Assembly: GCA_030272155.1 (NCBI GenBank)
Contig: CP126201.1
Coordinates: forward strand, 620,001-684,000
DNA length: 64,000 bases
Reading direction: 5' to 3'
From: Tetradesmus obliquus
Lineage: Eukaryota > Chlorophyta > Chlorophyceae > Sphaeropleales > Scenedesmaceae
Shown here piece after piece: positions 12,401 to 23,928 of the stretch. Numbering within the stretch: position 1 is the stretch's first letter; each line of letters begins with the position of its first letter. The notes beneath the pieces are model-generated. The model was not told the origin of the DNA. It was given only the letters and a program-made list of their open reading frames with translations, and searched no databases. A program made the position numbers and the translations under genes.

Positions 12401-12912
12401 GGTTGTTCTGGTTCTGGTTTGCCAACAACAAAACTGGTTTGCCAACAACAAAATGGATTGCGGACAGGCGATCCGTGTGTGCTACATGCAACAGTTTCAA
12501 CAGACAGCAGCAGCTGCTTGCATGCATATGTGCAACCCGATGCACATAACAAGGCACTGGTCGAGTCAGCGCTGCTGTACACATACCACGCTGCTCTGTA
12601 GCTCTACCAACAGCTGTTGTGCGCAGCAGAGTACACAGCCTGTTGGCACTTTGTGGCAAGCCCTAGTCCACTGCTGATGCCTGGGCATTGCCAGCTCACC
12701 ACTGGGTACTCAAATACGCCAGTCGGATCATCTTTTGCGACCTGGCTGATGATGTCGAGCAAGTAATCCAGGCTCTGCTGCTGGGCAGGCTCCAGCTGCT
12801 GCTGTGCCTGCGAGTGGTTCTGCTGCTGCGCCTGCTGGACATGCTGCTGAGTTATTGGCTGGTCTGGAAAGCGCGCGGCGTGGCTCCCCTGCTGTGCAGC
12901 CTCACTCCCCAT
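5182..12912 (-). CDS. Bromodomain protein, Gln/Ala-rich, 1272 aa
   Basis: A predicted nuclear reader of acetyl-lysine. Seven exons join in phase: 12700-12912, 11940-12031, 11127-11177, 8980-10807, 8164-8301, 6925-7054 and 5182-6548, giving 3819 nt. The bromodomain spans about residues 46-145 over four exons. It shows VFEYPV, VPGYYDKIRQPMCFSSM, the helix LIFENAK and the acetyl-lysine-binding Asn in TFNPSQHRIHK. The usual PMDF is PMCF here. Downstream are long poly-Ala/poly-Gln tracts, a Trp-containing helix (RCKWLFNRIQEL), an acidic serine patch (GSSDEDSSDE) and a basic stretch (GGRKRNKNKTK) that could be a nuclear localisation signal. The ATG at 12912 opens exon 1; a codon at 12921 would be TTG. 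Which chromatin complex it joins is unknown. Exons 2, 4, 5 and 6 have ghost copies in the introns. Confidence 0.88.
6803..7615 (-). repeat. Array of ghost copies of bromodomain-gene exon 6
   Basis: The functional exon 6925-7054 encodes RRVLAELAERNGSSDEDSS. Copies of its 5' part lie at about 7150-7222, 7283-7350, 7424-7470 and 7551-7613, roughly every 130 bp. A copy of its 3' end (EEDEHFSGPAG) lies at 6803-6842. CAG tracts separate the units. Confidence 0.88.
7937..8010 (-). repeat. Ghost copy of bromodomain-gene exon 5
   Basis: A diverged copy of the 3' half of exon 8164-8301, keeping the gtgagg donor. The reading frame is degraded. Confidence 0.75.
8510..8815 (-). repeat. Two ghost copies of the end of bromodomain-gene exon 4
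   Basis: The segment encoding EDDGVLSPSASLPARLMERA is in the functional exon at about 8980-9050. It is repeated at about 8510-8582 and 8752-8815, with the shared intron sequence between. The true exon is the copy joined to the long open frame. Confidence 0.88.
11210..11720. repeat. About 180-bp intronic tandem repeat, three units
   Basis: Inside the 11178-11939 intron of the bromodomain gene. Units include gcatgcaaccacagtg, a CTG run and ccatcacccccgcacgcaac, and start next to the exon 3 acceptor. No coding exon is duplicated in the main units. Confidence 0.85.
12062..12215 (-). repeat. Ghost copies of the bromodomain exon 2
   Basis: Copies of the exon segment encoding DGALVPGYYDKI. The copy at 12062-12133 has an altered frame and the one at about 12165-12215 is fragmentary. 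The functional exon is 11940-12031. Confidence 0.8.
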
Positions 12913-14612
12913 CGGCCTCAAGAGAGGCGCTCGATGCTGGGGGGTGCAGCAGAGACACGGCCAGGGCGCTGAGCCCCGGCCAAAGAAGAGATCTCCAGAA
13001 GACGCGAAATGGCTATCTAAATCGACGCTATGGGAGGAGCTGCGGCCGGCCTTGGCCCATTAGAGGTGGGCACACCTCAACCGTGGGTTCAGCAGCCCGA
13101 CAGCGCGTTGGAGGTTTGAGATCAGACTTGATATACCAGCGGGAGCGGCAATACGGCCAAACAAGTCTCTCGTCAGCGAGAAGTCACACTCAGCACACTT
13201 GGCCAAGCACCAGGCTTCCACAGAAACAACAAGATCATTCAACAAACAATACTTTTGTTGCAAACAATGCCCGACCAACGCCTGATGCTGAACGCACACA
13301 TTTGTTGTTGACACGAGTGTGTCTGGCGCAGAGATGACATCTGACACAGCTTGCGGCCAAGGCAGAGCCAAGTACCGTAGCCAAAAGCTGATCGCAACTT
13401 CCCCAGGCACTGTAGGCTGTGACTTGACTCCCACGACAGGTACCCCTTTCGAACCCAGTGCTCTGTCAGACTCAGCATAAGCTGCTGGCTTGCCACCTGC
13501 ATGCCCCACCACAAGGACAGCCCAGCAGTAGCAGCAGGCTTGACGAGAGCCGGCACAACAGGCAACCACTGAGCTCTACTCCATATCGTGCTTAGCAAGC
13601 CAGCAGCAGCAGCATGAGCGCCGCAGGCAAAGCAAACACCATCAGGTAGTCTCACAGATAGGTAGGACCATGCAAACTGAACAGCAGCCAAACACCAGCG
13701 CCCCATTTCCAACAGGTCACCATCACGCAGTGCCCATAAATTAATCACTTGGCAGTGGTGTATGCTTGAATATCACCGCTTGACACCCATAAACAGCCTA
13801 TCTGTTAAACACATGCCCTAATAGAGCCCTTGGAATCGTCACGATTCATACAGTATACATACGTTATGTACCACCCACTGCACACGCTACTGTTTCTTCA
13901 GACTGTTTAGCTACCAACCCAGCCCACCCTGGAGTCACCAGCCCAATGAAATAACGCACAGGCACAAAAACCAGCACACCAGCCCACAGCACAGCGCGGT
14001 GCCCAGCAAAACAGACAGAGCACAGACCTGACCACGAATGATACCACCTGTTGCGTCGAGGCACAGTCCACAGCTGAACACGTGCCCTGATGACAAGCAG
14101 TGCCATGTTGCAAGCAAGCCGTATCTGCTGCAGCTATCGGTGCCAGGACCCAGTGATGCCAATACACAAAATGAACGGCACTGCCGTTGTACATAAGCCC
14201 GAATAGTAACACACAGTGCAGCATACTGCAGCAAACAGAATGGGGTACAAAGAGAACCACCAGCACGAGCTGGTGTGTGTGCAAAACAGGACCCTGGACT
14301 GCAGCAAAGGAATCAAAAACTGCCATAGCAAACCGCAGCATAGGTACATACAAGTACAGACAACGTAATCACAAGCTGAATATTTACTAACAGCAGTCTC
14401 ACTGCATGCCGCAACCACATGAAATCGTACACACACACACGACAGACTGCTCGACACGGCCTTCGCCACCAGCTGATGCCCAAACCATGTTTGCTTGCTT
14501 CCGGCCTGTGCCTGCTGCTGCTCCTGCTGCAGCAGCCTGCCAGCCTGATCCATAACAGCCGTCGGCAAGCACGCATACCCATGCGGCGATGCTGCAGCTG
14601 CAGCAGTGTTGG
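12913..14612. other. Intergenic, 1.7 kb
   Basis: Between the 3' end of the U-box gene and the 5' end of the bromodomain gene, both on the minus strand. Several frames of 100-170 codons exist (for example 13060-13569), but they begin at non-ATG codons and show no recognisable domain. It should contain the bromodomain-gene promoter and 5' UTR. Base composition is less GC-rich and less CAG-rich than the genes. Confidence 0.6.
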
Positions 14613-14821
14613 CTACTGCGGCGACTCAGGCGCTGCTGCCGCCGGCTGCTGCTGCGGCTGCTGTGGCCTGCCAGCCTGATCCACAGAAGTCTCCGGCAAG
14701 CATGCCGTGTCCGTGCTGCTGCGCCTGTCGCTGCTGCAGCGCCGCCCGCCGATGCTCCTGCGCCGGCCCCGCTCCTTCTCCTTATCACGCTCCTTATCCT
14801 GCACGCCTGCCTTGGCTACGC

Positions 14822-14861
<40 letters not shown>

Positions 14862-14972
14862 GTCCAGCAGCGCCTTGCAGGATTCAATCCACTCCTCTAT
14901 TGCTCGGTACAGCGCCAGGTTGGGGCTGACCTGCTCGGGGCGCAGCTCGCGGCTGGTGAGAGGGTCACGCCT

Positions 14973-15036
<64 letters not shown>

Positions 15037-16870
15037 TAACAGACAGTTTGTTCAGCAGCAAGGCAACAGCAGCAGCACACCGACAGAGAGCAGGTTGGGG
15101 CTGACCTGCTCGGGGCGCAGCTCGCGGCTGGTCAGCGGGTCGCGCCTATGAATGTTTTTGACATAGCAGCAGCAGCAGCAGCAGAAATTGCAGCAGCGGA
15201 AGTTAGCATCTGTGCAGCTGTCTCCTCGGGGCACAGCTCGCGGCTGGTGAGAGGGTCACGCCTGCAGCAGCAGCATCAACAGACGATTTGGTCAGCAGCA
15301 AGGCAACAGCGGCAGCACACCAAAAGGCACAAGGATGGGGCTGACCTGCTCGGGGTGCAGCTAGCAGCGGGTCGCGTCAAAAGAAAGTTGTTTGACACAG
15401 CAGCACAGCGGCAGAAGCAGCAGGAGGTAGCAAGTGTGTTGTTGGCTGCTAGGGGCGTAGCTCGCGACTGGTCAGCGGGCCGTGGGGGAGCAGCAGCAGC
15501 AGCAGCAGCTGCAACAGATGACAGATCTGATCAGCAGCAGCAAGTAAAAGTTCAAGAACACTGTGATGTGCTGCATGTTGAAGTCAAAGTGCGCTGGCAT
15601 CTGCTGCATGCACTCACTTCTGTGCTCGCAGCCACTCCATGATTGCCGCGCGCTCGTAAGTGGCCCCGCTGCTGGTCACTGCGGGCTCCAGCATGATGCT
15701 GTGCATGTGCATGTGCAGGTGCAGGCGACACCAGCAAGGTGCCGCTGTACTGCGCAGCCCCACAACTCGCTGGTAAAGCTCAGCATTGGACACACAAATG
15801 CAGCAAATCGAGGTCACAGCATGTATATAGACAGCGCATTCTGATGTAATACCAATACCACTCACTTCTGTGCTCGCAGCCACTCCATAATTGCTGCCCG
15901 CTCATATGTTGCGCCACTGCTGGTCACTGCAGGCTCCAGCATGATGCTGTGCGTGATGGGGCAGATGAAGAAGTGGGGCACGCTGCACGCCTCCTCCACA
16001 GTCTCTGGCACCTGCAGCAGCAGCAGCAGCAGCAGTGGGGCAGATCAAGAACTGGGGCACGCCCGCCACCAGCAGCATCCCCAGGCTGTCGCCGCAAACA
16101 TAGAAGCCGCAGCAAGCATTAAACATACTGATGTTACGCCCCTGCTCATACAATCAAAGCGCTCGCACAAGCGGACGTGGCACGCACAAGCGGCCGACAG
16201 AGGTAAGCGCCTAAGCTATGCAGTACCTGCAGTGGCTTCGGCCAGTGCACAGCCTCCTGCAAACTGCCTGCCCTGCGCCCCCAACCGCCACCACCAGCAG
16301 CATCCCCCAGCTTCCGCCACCATCCCCCCGGCAGTCGCAGCACACACAGAAGCCACAGTCATCCCTGCTCATATGATCAAACCGCTCTGTGGCATGAACG
16401 TGCCTAAAGAGGTAGGCACATCCCAAGCGCAGAGCTGCCCACCTGTAATGGTTTTGGCCAGTGCACAGGCTCCTGTGTGCTGCCTGCCCTGCGCCCCCAG
16501 CCGCCACCAGCAGCATCCCCCAACTGCCCCGCCCTGCCACCAGGTGCTGCCGCAAACGCAGAAGCCACAGCAACCCCGAACACAATTGCAGCAAGCCGCT
16601 GCTTCTATGATAGAGCCGCTCTGTCACATAAGCCATATCTTACCTGCAAGGGTTTCGGCCAGTGCACAGCCTCCTGTGTGCTGCCTGCCCTGCGCCCCCA
16701 GCCTCCGCCACCAGCATCACCCAGCTGCCCCGCCCTGCCTCCAGGTGCTCTCGGACCCGCCCCCACCAGAGCTGCCATGGCATCCACTGCACCCACGCCA
16801 CCGCCGCCACCATCCGCAGCAGCAACGCCTGCGGGAGCGTCGGCTCTGGCAACCTGCAGCAGCAGCAGAA

Positions 16871-16909
<39 letters not shown>

Positions 16910-17488
16910 CATTCAGCACGGGACTGAGTCATGCTTTCATGCTGCACTCAGAAATGAATATGCAAGATGCAGCAGCATGAACAGTTTCAGTCTTGCAGCG
17001 GGACTGGTGGCGCAGCACCACCTGCTGCCTTAGGTGTTAAATAACTGCCATATGACAATGAAACAAACCCTCAACCGCTGCCGCTCCGGCTGCCAGGCCG
17101 TTGTCATGAGCGCAATCGTGACCGGAGGACCCCACAGGAAGAAGCCACCACACACATGCACACCATTGTCACAGCACCGTCATGTAACAATGTAACAACC
17201 CTCACCCGCTGCCGCTCCGGCTGCCAGGCAGTTGTCATGAGCGCTACCATGACCGGGGGCCCCACAGGCAGAAGGCCACCACACACACATGCACACAATT
17301 GTTACATCACCGTCATATAACAATGTAACAAACCCTCACCCGCTGCCGCTCCGGCTGCCAGGCCGTTGTCATCAGTGCGATCATGACCGGGGGCCCCCAT
17401 AGGCAGAATGCCACCACACAGATGTGCACGATCCAGTACGGGAACGCCACACCCAGCAGCAGCAGCACCGCAAGGCTCTGCGAGGCAG

Positions 17489-17530
<42 letters not shown>

Positions 17531-18163
17531 TGTTGAAGCCGCGATCTAGTAGGGGGAGGCCACACCCAACAGGAGCAGCACTGCTAGGCTCTGCTAGGCA
17601 GCAGCAGCAGCCACACATATTGTCTCTGATCCATCGGCGGCTTTCTAAAAGGAGGTGCAACCACATGCACAGCAACGCGACAACCCCAGCAACATTGCTG
17701 CCCCTGCTGGTCTGCTGCCGTGCACCACTTGCCGCCAGAGTCTCCACATGCACGAGTGCCATACAGCACCAACACCAGATCGTGCGCTCACTTGCAGCGT
17801 TATGAAAAAAGGGCAGCAAGTAGCACCACCACAGCATCATGCAGGTTACCATTGCAGAACAGTACAACAGCAGACCCTGCCCCCACCGCTGCACGCAACC
17901 GCGCACCTGCACGTCATGATGAAGGGCAGCAGGTAGCAGCACAGCAGGCTGCTGCTGGCAGTGTGCTACAGTGCAACGTCAAAAACCTCACAAACCCACA
18001 CACAAAAAAACGGCACACTAAACCGCGCACCTGCAGCGTCATGATGAAGGGCAGCAGGTAGCAGCACAGCAGGCTGTTGACCACCGCGCGCGTGTTGCGC
18101 CGCGCCAGCGCCTGGCAGCACTTGGCCAGCGCTGACAGCTCCACACCCGTGCGCGCGATGCCT

Positions 18164-18242
<79 letters not shown>

Positions 18243-18440
18243 GAAATAATGGTTTGGCTACGTGCAGGCACATGTGTGGCAGCATTTGGCCAACGCAGAC
18301 AGCTCCACACCCGGTCGCGCGATGCCTGCAGCAGCAGCAGCAGCAGCGTCATGGAAATATGGTTTGGCTACGTGCAGGCACATGTGTGGCGGCACCTGGC
18401 CAGCGCAGACAGCTCCACACCCGTGCGCGCGATGCCTGTC

Positions 18441-18479
<39 letters not shown>

Positions 18480-20255
18480 AGGGCTGGTTTAACGACGTGC
18501 CGGCACAAGCAGGGCAGCTCAGCTATCTTGTATGATGATGCCGCACGAGGCGACCTGGGCGGCAGCATCAAATCTATCTTCACACGTGCGTAGTAAACTC
18601 TGCAACCATGCATGCCGACTGCTGACGGCGAAGCAGCGACCTACACGCCGGCGGCTGATGCTTACCTATGACGCTTGCGTAGACCACCTTGATGGGGCTG
18701 CGCTGCGCAAAGAACAGCATGATGTAGGCCGTCTGCAGCCCGGGGCACAGCAGCCACGCCCACCAAAACAGCGAGGCGCCATCCAGCTTCGACAGCAGCG
18801 CTGCCAGCCTGCTGATGGGGCTGTCATCTGCTGCTGCTGCGTCTAGCACGAATGAGGGCAGGATGTCGGGCACCACTGCATGCACCAGCCGCTTTATACT
18901 GTCCAGCACGTGAGCCTACAAGCAGTGGGAGAAGCAGGGAGGCAGCAGCACAGGCATGCCGGCGTGTGTGAAGTAAGATGCGGGCAAGTGCATTTGCAGG
19001 GCATGTGCAAGAGGCTGGCGGTGCACCAGCCGCTTTACACTGTCCAGCACATGAGGCTGCAGGCAGCGGAAAGCAGCAGGTGAAGAAGAACCTGCGCGGG
19101 TGCGTTAATGGGGCAAGTGCACGTGCATGCTATGCGATCATGCTGCTGTCCAGCACGTGAGCCTGCAGGCAGTGGCAGCGGCAGAGGACAGCCATGTTGG
19201 TGCGTGTTGGTGAGTTGCAGGGCAGCTCCAATGGCTCACGGCTGCTGTGCTGCCTGTCTGCGCGCGGCCGGCAACCGCCAGGAGCTGTGCAAGCAGCTGT
19301 GCACGTGCACCACGTGCTGCGCAATATACATCTCTGCATTGTCAGGTGCCCCTGAACTGTTCCCTGCTGCTGCTTGGATGGTCTAACAACAGCTTTTGTG
19401 ACTGTGACTAAACTGCACCTGGTGTTGCGCGATGTGCAGCTGCAGCAGCCGCAGCCCCGGGTCCCAGCTACATGGTGCGCTGAGTACATCACGCCTGCCC
19501 TGCTGCCACCAAACTACATGCCGTTGCTCACACTGATAGTCAACATCAGTTTCCAACTCGCCGCACTCGCCGCACCTGGTGCTGCGCGATGTGCAGCTGC
19601 AGCAGCCGCAGCCCCGGGTCCCTGCCACACAGCCATGCCCACAGCAGCGCCCAACGTGGCTACCAAGCTACATGCTGTTGCCTCGAATTATTAAAGGCTT
19701 ATGCAATTCCAGCTGCCGCACCTGGTGCTGTGCGATGTGCAGCTGCAGCAGCCGCAGCCCCGGGTCTCTGTCAAACAGCCACGCCCACAGCAATGCCCAG
19801 CGCGGCGAGCACAGCAGCCCCACTGCATAAAGCTTTGTTTTGAGCGGCTGTGCTTCAAACAACTCGTTTATGTTGGTCGGTATGATAGGTGCTGCTTTAA
19901 CCCAGCGCACGCGCACTTCCAGCTGCCAGTGTGTGAGCGGGAGCGTGATGTTGGTGTTGACTGCTTGCAGGAAAGTGTGAGGAGAGGGCGGCAGGTGAAG
20001 TGTGAGTGTGCATGGCAGCAAAGCAGGGCAGCAACCAGCTTCTGGTGCAAACAAAAGCATATGTCTGCTGCAGGCAGCCTGGACAACAAGTTGCTCACAC
20101 AGCAATACTTCAAGCAAAAGTTTTAGCAATAGGACCATAACAACGAGGTGTGCGCCAATGGCCGCTGCGAGCATGTCAGCAATGTTGTCTTTTCAGCAGC
20201 TGTACACAGCACACACAGCGGCCCTGTGCCTGATGATGCACTGCCTCGCCTCGTG

Positions 20256-20300
<45 letters not shown>

Positions 20301-20764
20301 GGTCAAATCAAGGAACTGTCAGCTGCAGCCTCACCTCTGTTGTGTGCCCAGCTGCGTATGCTGCGGTATGACCAGTCTGCTCCTCCTGCAAGCGTAGTAT
20401 GCAGCAGCAGTGGCTCACATCACTGCTGCTAGGCTTGCACAGCAACTGTTGCAACATGTCAGGCTGTCTTGTAGTTTGGTTTTGCTGTAGGCCTTTAGCT
20501 GCATGGAGTTTGCTTGCATCAAAGGCATTGAAAATGAAGGGGTAAGGTTCCTGCAAGCTGATGTGTGCTGACAACACCACAACAGCCACATGTTGCATGC
20601 AACTGGCGCTGCTCACCAGCAATCAGCAGCGTGCCAACTGTCAGAATCACTACAGTGCTGGCAACGTTGCGCCGCCAGTCCCTCAGCACCGGCGCCTGCG
20701 CCACCAGCGCACCCCATCCGCCGGGCTGCTGCTGCTGCTGTGGCTGCTGCTGAGGCTGCTCCAT
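14613..20764 (-). CDS. Multipass membrane protein with C-terminal U-box (putative E3 ubiquitin ligase), 539 aa
   Basis: Eight exons join in phase: 20617-20764, 19722-19960, 18666-18915, 18031-18161, 17340-17477, 16644-16853, 15866-16011 and 14613-14970. They total 1620 nt including the TAG stop. The ATG at 20764 is followed by a Gln-rich start. Hydrophobic segments follow: STVVILTVGTLLIAV, WALLWAWLF, SLFWWAWLLCPG, VVNSLLCCYLLPFIM, and SLAVLLLLGVAFPYWIV with VVAFCLWGPPVMIAL. A Gly/Ala linker leads to a U-box at about residues 382-455: VPHFFICPITHSIMLEPAV, GATYERAAIMEWL, DPLTSREL, VSPNLALYRAIEEWI. U-boxes bind E2 enzymes and act in ubiquitin transfer. The tail is charged and Gln/Pro-rich. The membrane part is not a family I recognise. 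Substrate and membrane are unknown. Ghost copies accompany all internal exons. Confidence 0.85.
14971..15036. repeat. (CAG)n tract abutting an acceptor of the U-box gene
   Basis: About 21 CAG units, CTG on the sense strand, directly before the acceptor of exon 14613-14970. Confidence 0.95.
15088..15485 (-). repeat. Ghost copies of the second U-box exon
   Basis: The segment encoding RDPLTSRELRPEQVSPNL (true exon end at 14970) recurs at about 15088-15150, 15225-15263, 15335-15375 and 15450-15480. The copies decay progressively with distance. Confidence 0.85.
15635..15712 (-). repeat. Ghost copy of the first U-box exon
   Basis: Copies the segment for IMLEPAVTSSGATYERAAIM with its donor. It lacks the upstream half present in the functional exon 15866-16011. 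Confidence 0.85.
16222..16510 (-). repeat. Ghost copies of U-box gene exon 6
   Basis: Two diverged, frame-broken copies of the Gly-rich linker exon 16644-16853, at about 16222-16330 and 16440-16560. Confidence 0.75.
17075..17300 (-). repeat. Two ghost copies of U-box gene exon 5 end
   Basis: The segment encoding ALMTTAWQPERQR with its gtgagg donor (functional exon 17340-17477) is repeated at about 17075-17160 and 17205-17290, with the intervening intron. The period is about 130 bp. Confidence 0.88.
17785..17955 (-). repeat. Ghost copies of the 3' end of U-box gene exon 4
   Basis: The segment encoding LLCCYLLPFIMTLQ with its donor, from functional exon 18031-18161, recurs at about 17900-17955 and 17785-17825. 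Confidence 0.8.
18162..18241. repeat. Longest CAG tract, abutting a U-box gene acceptor
   Basis: About 26 CAG units (CTG on the sense strand of the minus gene) end exactly at the acceptor of exon 18031-18161. Confidence 0.95.
18242..18480 (-). repeat. Ghost copies of the 5' end of U-box gene exon 4
   Basis: The segment encoding GIARTGVELSALA with its ctgcag acceptor is repeated at about 18265-18330 and 18385-18440. Each copy carries its own CAG tract in front. Confidence 0.85.
19010..19170 (-). repeat. Ghost copies of the 5' end of U-box gene exon 3
   Basis: The start of exon 18666-18915 (AHVLDSIKRLVH) recurs at about 19010-19058. A shorter copy with its acceptor lies at about 19146-19170. 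Confidence 0.75.
19290..19625 (-). repeat. Ghost copies of the 3' end of U-box gene exon 2
   Basis: The segment encoding DPGLRLLQLHIAQHQ with its gtgcgg donor (functional exon 19722-19960) is repeated at about 19577-19625 and 19425-19475. A weak third copy lies near 19300. Confidence 0.82.
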
Positions 20765-21297
20765 GGCACCCTCGGCTGGCTCTGCTGCTGCTCACTGCAC
20801 TGCTGCTGGTACTGCTGCCTGCTGACAAGGCAGCCAGCAAGGACCAGCCTGCCGGCTAGGCGCTGCCAGGCCCCAGTTGAGAGAGGTTTGTCGGTTGATA
20901 CGGGCAGGGCAGGGCCTGAAGTTGCTCCTGCAGGCCCTGCTAGCTGAAGTCCGGCAGAACACTGGCCACTGCAGTTGTCGCAAGCTAGCCTCAGGGCAGG
21001 TGCTCACAGGGTAGATTCAGTCATGTAAGGTACTTCAGCAGCCAAACATCGACAAAGATCGGAAGGACAGCAGCCGGGTCTCGCAACACTTTTCCTTGCA
21101 ACGGTGTACCTCTCGTGGCGGTGCTGCCAGCTAAGCCTCTTCAATTAAACAAGCTCAAGTGTAACAGCCAACCGCATTGCACATGCCTGACGCCAATTGG
21201 TGAGATGTCATTTCCGGTGTCCAGGTTTGTGCGATTTTCATGCGAACAGCAGAAGCAAACAATTGCTGATGAAAGCAACAGTGATCGATAAACCTAA
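20765..21297. promoter_or_regulatory. Divergent intergenic region, U-box gene / acetate kinase
   Basis: About 530 bp between the ATGs of two head-to-head genes, so it must hold both promoters and 5' UTRs. I see no clear TATA box or other named element. Confidence 0.5.
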
Positions 21298-22689
21298 ATG
21301 CTTGAATCCTGCTGCCAAAACTGCCGTTTCGAAAAGGCGGGCTTGAGTTCACGACAGCACCCCGATCTTGCTGCGCACGCCATCTGCATCGACAGACACC
21401 TACTGAGTGAACAATACGTCGTTGATCAACCTCTCGCAGCAGCTGCACGCCGTGCACACGTCAGGATGGGAGTTCTGCAGGAAGCAGGCAAGATTCTGGT
21501 GCTGAATGCGGGTTCCTCTTCCCTCAAGTTCAAGCTGTTCTCGCTTGCGCCTGGTCTAGTAGCTGGCGTGGGTGGCATGATTGACCGCATCGGCGACACG
21601 GTCAACAGCAACCTGGTAGCCAAGGGCAATGGCAACAAGTGGACTGAGAAAGTGCCCATCAAGGACCACGTTGCAGCAATGGAGTGCATTATGGGCTTTC
21701 TGAGCGATAAGGAATCCAGCAGTATCCATAAAGAGGTGCAGGCAGTGGGGCATCGTATCGTGCATGGCTTAGACATCCACCAAGCAGCGCTGTTGGATGA
21801 TAACGTCATCCAAAAGCTGCACCAAGCAGCCACGCTCGCGCCGCTGCACAACCCACCAGGACTGCAGGGCTTGTCAGCAGCCATGAAAGTGTTCCAGGGC
21901 GTGCCGCAGGTGGGCGTTGGGCTGCCTGTGCTGCTGGGCAGTACATCAGGCAGTACAGTGCACAGCACAGCAGCAGTACAGCAGAGCAGTGGAGCTGTCA
22001 TAGGGCGTGCCGCAAGTTGGTGGCTCCTATTTCTGGGATGTACAGCAGGCAGTGCAGCACAGAGCACAGCAGTACAGCAGAGCAGTACAGCACAGCTGTT
22101 CCAGGGCGTGTCGCAGGTGGGTGGCTCCTGTTGCTGGGCAGTAGCAGGCAGTACAGTACACAGCAGAACAGCAGTACAGCAGAGCAGTACAGCAGGCAAT
22201 ACAGCACACAGCAGAACAGCAGTATAGCAGAGCAGTACAGCAGGCAGCACAGCACAGTTGAGGGTGAGTTTGCCGCGGCTGTCCGCCAGACCATGCCCTG
22301 GTGCCTCAGCTTTATTGCTGATGCCTCTAACTGCGCTGCTGCTGCCCTCACTTGCTGTGCTGATTCCTACTGTTTTCCGGCTGCAGGTGGGCGTCTTTGA
22401 CACCGCCTTCCAAACAGAGCACGCCCTGCTGCCTTGCACTGCTGGTGCCTCAGCTGCGCGCTGATGCCGCACATGCGCAACTTATTCCTCACCTGCGCTG
22501 CAGATCACTGCCGGTGCCTCAGCTGCGCGCTGATGCCGCAAATGCGCAACTTATTCCTCACCTGCGCTGCAGATCACTGCTGCTCATACTCGGTACATTG
22601 TACCTCTGCGCCTGCAGGTGGGCGTGTTTGACACCGCCTTCTACCAGAGCATGCCCTGCTCCCTCACTTGCACTTCTGGTGACACACCT

Positions 22690-22733
<44 letters not shown>

Positions 22734-23097
22734 CAAACTTGTTTGCTGCAGGTGGGCGTGTTTGACACCGCCTTCCACCAGAGCATGCCGCCCAAGGCCT
22801 TCATGTACGGCATCCCATACGAATACTACACGCAGCACAAGGTGCGCCGCTGCCGCTGCTGATGCTGCTGCTTATTCGGCTTTACATCGCAACGCCATGT
22901 GCTAACGATGACACAGCAATGTTCAGGAACAGCCAGCCACACCAGCAGCTGCTGAGCGCAGCTGCCGCGCACTGCACATGAGTACCTCAGTGCAGCAAAG
23001 CATGCAACAGCAGCAGTAGCAGTCGCTTGAGTCACCAGCGCCTGCCCTTACATTACAGTTGTTTCTCACACCACAAAGTCTGGATGTTGTGATCACG

Positions 23098-23136
<39 letters not shown>

Positions 23137-23883
23137 AGATCCGGCGCTACGGCTTCCACGGCACCAGCCACAAGTACCTGGTGGAGACTGCTGCCAGCAT
23201 GCTGGGCAAAAGCCCGCAGCAGACCAACGCCATCACCTGCCATCTTGGTGCGTGGCTGCAGCGCGTTGGGCTAGCGCTACAGACACCAGCTGTCAGATAG
23301 CCTATGTGTGCCAGCCACTGTGTCATGCTTACGGCACACCAGCTGCGGTGCTGTGGCACACCAGCTGTCGGATAGCCACTGTGTGCCACCTGGGTGCGTG
23401 GCTGCGCTGCTGAGGGATGTTGTGGCAGAACTGCATGACATCCGCTGTGTCACATCACCAGGTAGACGTTGTAATGTACAAGTATCAACTGTGCGGTGCG
23501 CAAGAGGACCCACCCGATGCAGTTACTGCTGCAGATGCCAACTACAGAGCTACAACTGCCATTTGTGTGACATCGCCTTTTTGTGTGACATCGCCTGACC
23601 TTGCTTTGATTACCCCTTTGTGCTCTGCTGCAGGCAACGGCAGCAGCATCACAGCAGTCAAAAACGGGCTGAGCGTGGACACCACCATGGGCCTCACGCC
23701 ACTGGAGGGGTGAGGCACAGCAGCAGCAGCAGCAGCAGCAGCGGCAGCAACGGCAGCAGCAGCAGCGGCGGTAGCACCAGCAGCAACGACAGCAGCAGAG
23801 GTGGTAGCAGCAGCGGCAACGGCGTTGGGGGCAGCAGCAGTAGCAACGGCAGCAGCAGCAGCAGTAGTAGCAGCAGCGGTGGC

Positions 23884-23928
<45 letters not shown>

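Noticed and set aside
13060..13569. 169-codon minus-strand open frame between genes
   Set aside because: It begins at GTG, overlaps another frame of the same length and shows no recognisable motif.
14613..16011. U-box as a separate gene from the membrane exons
   Set aside because: All eight exon phases agree across the boundary and no start codon or promoter-like gap separates them; still, only cDNA can settle it.
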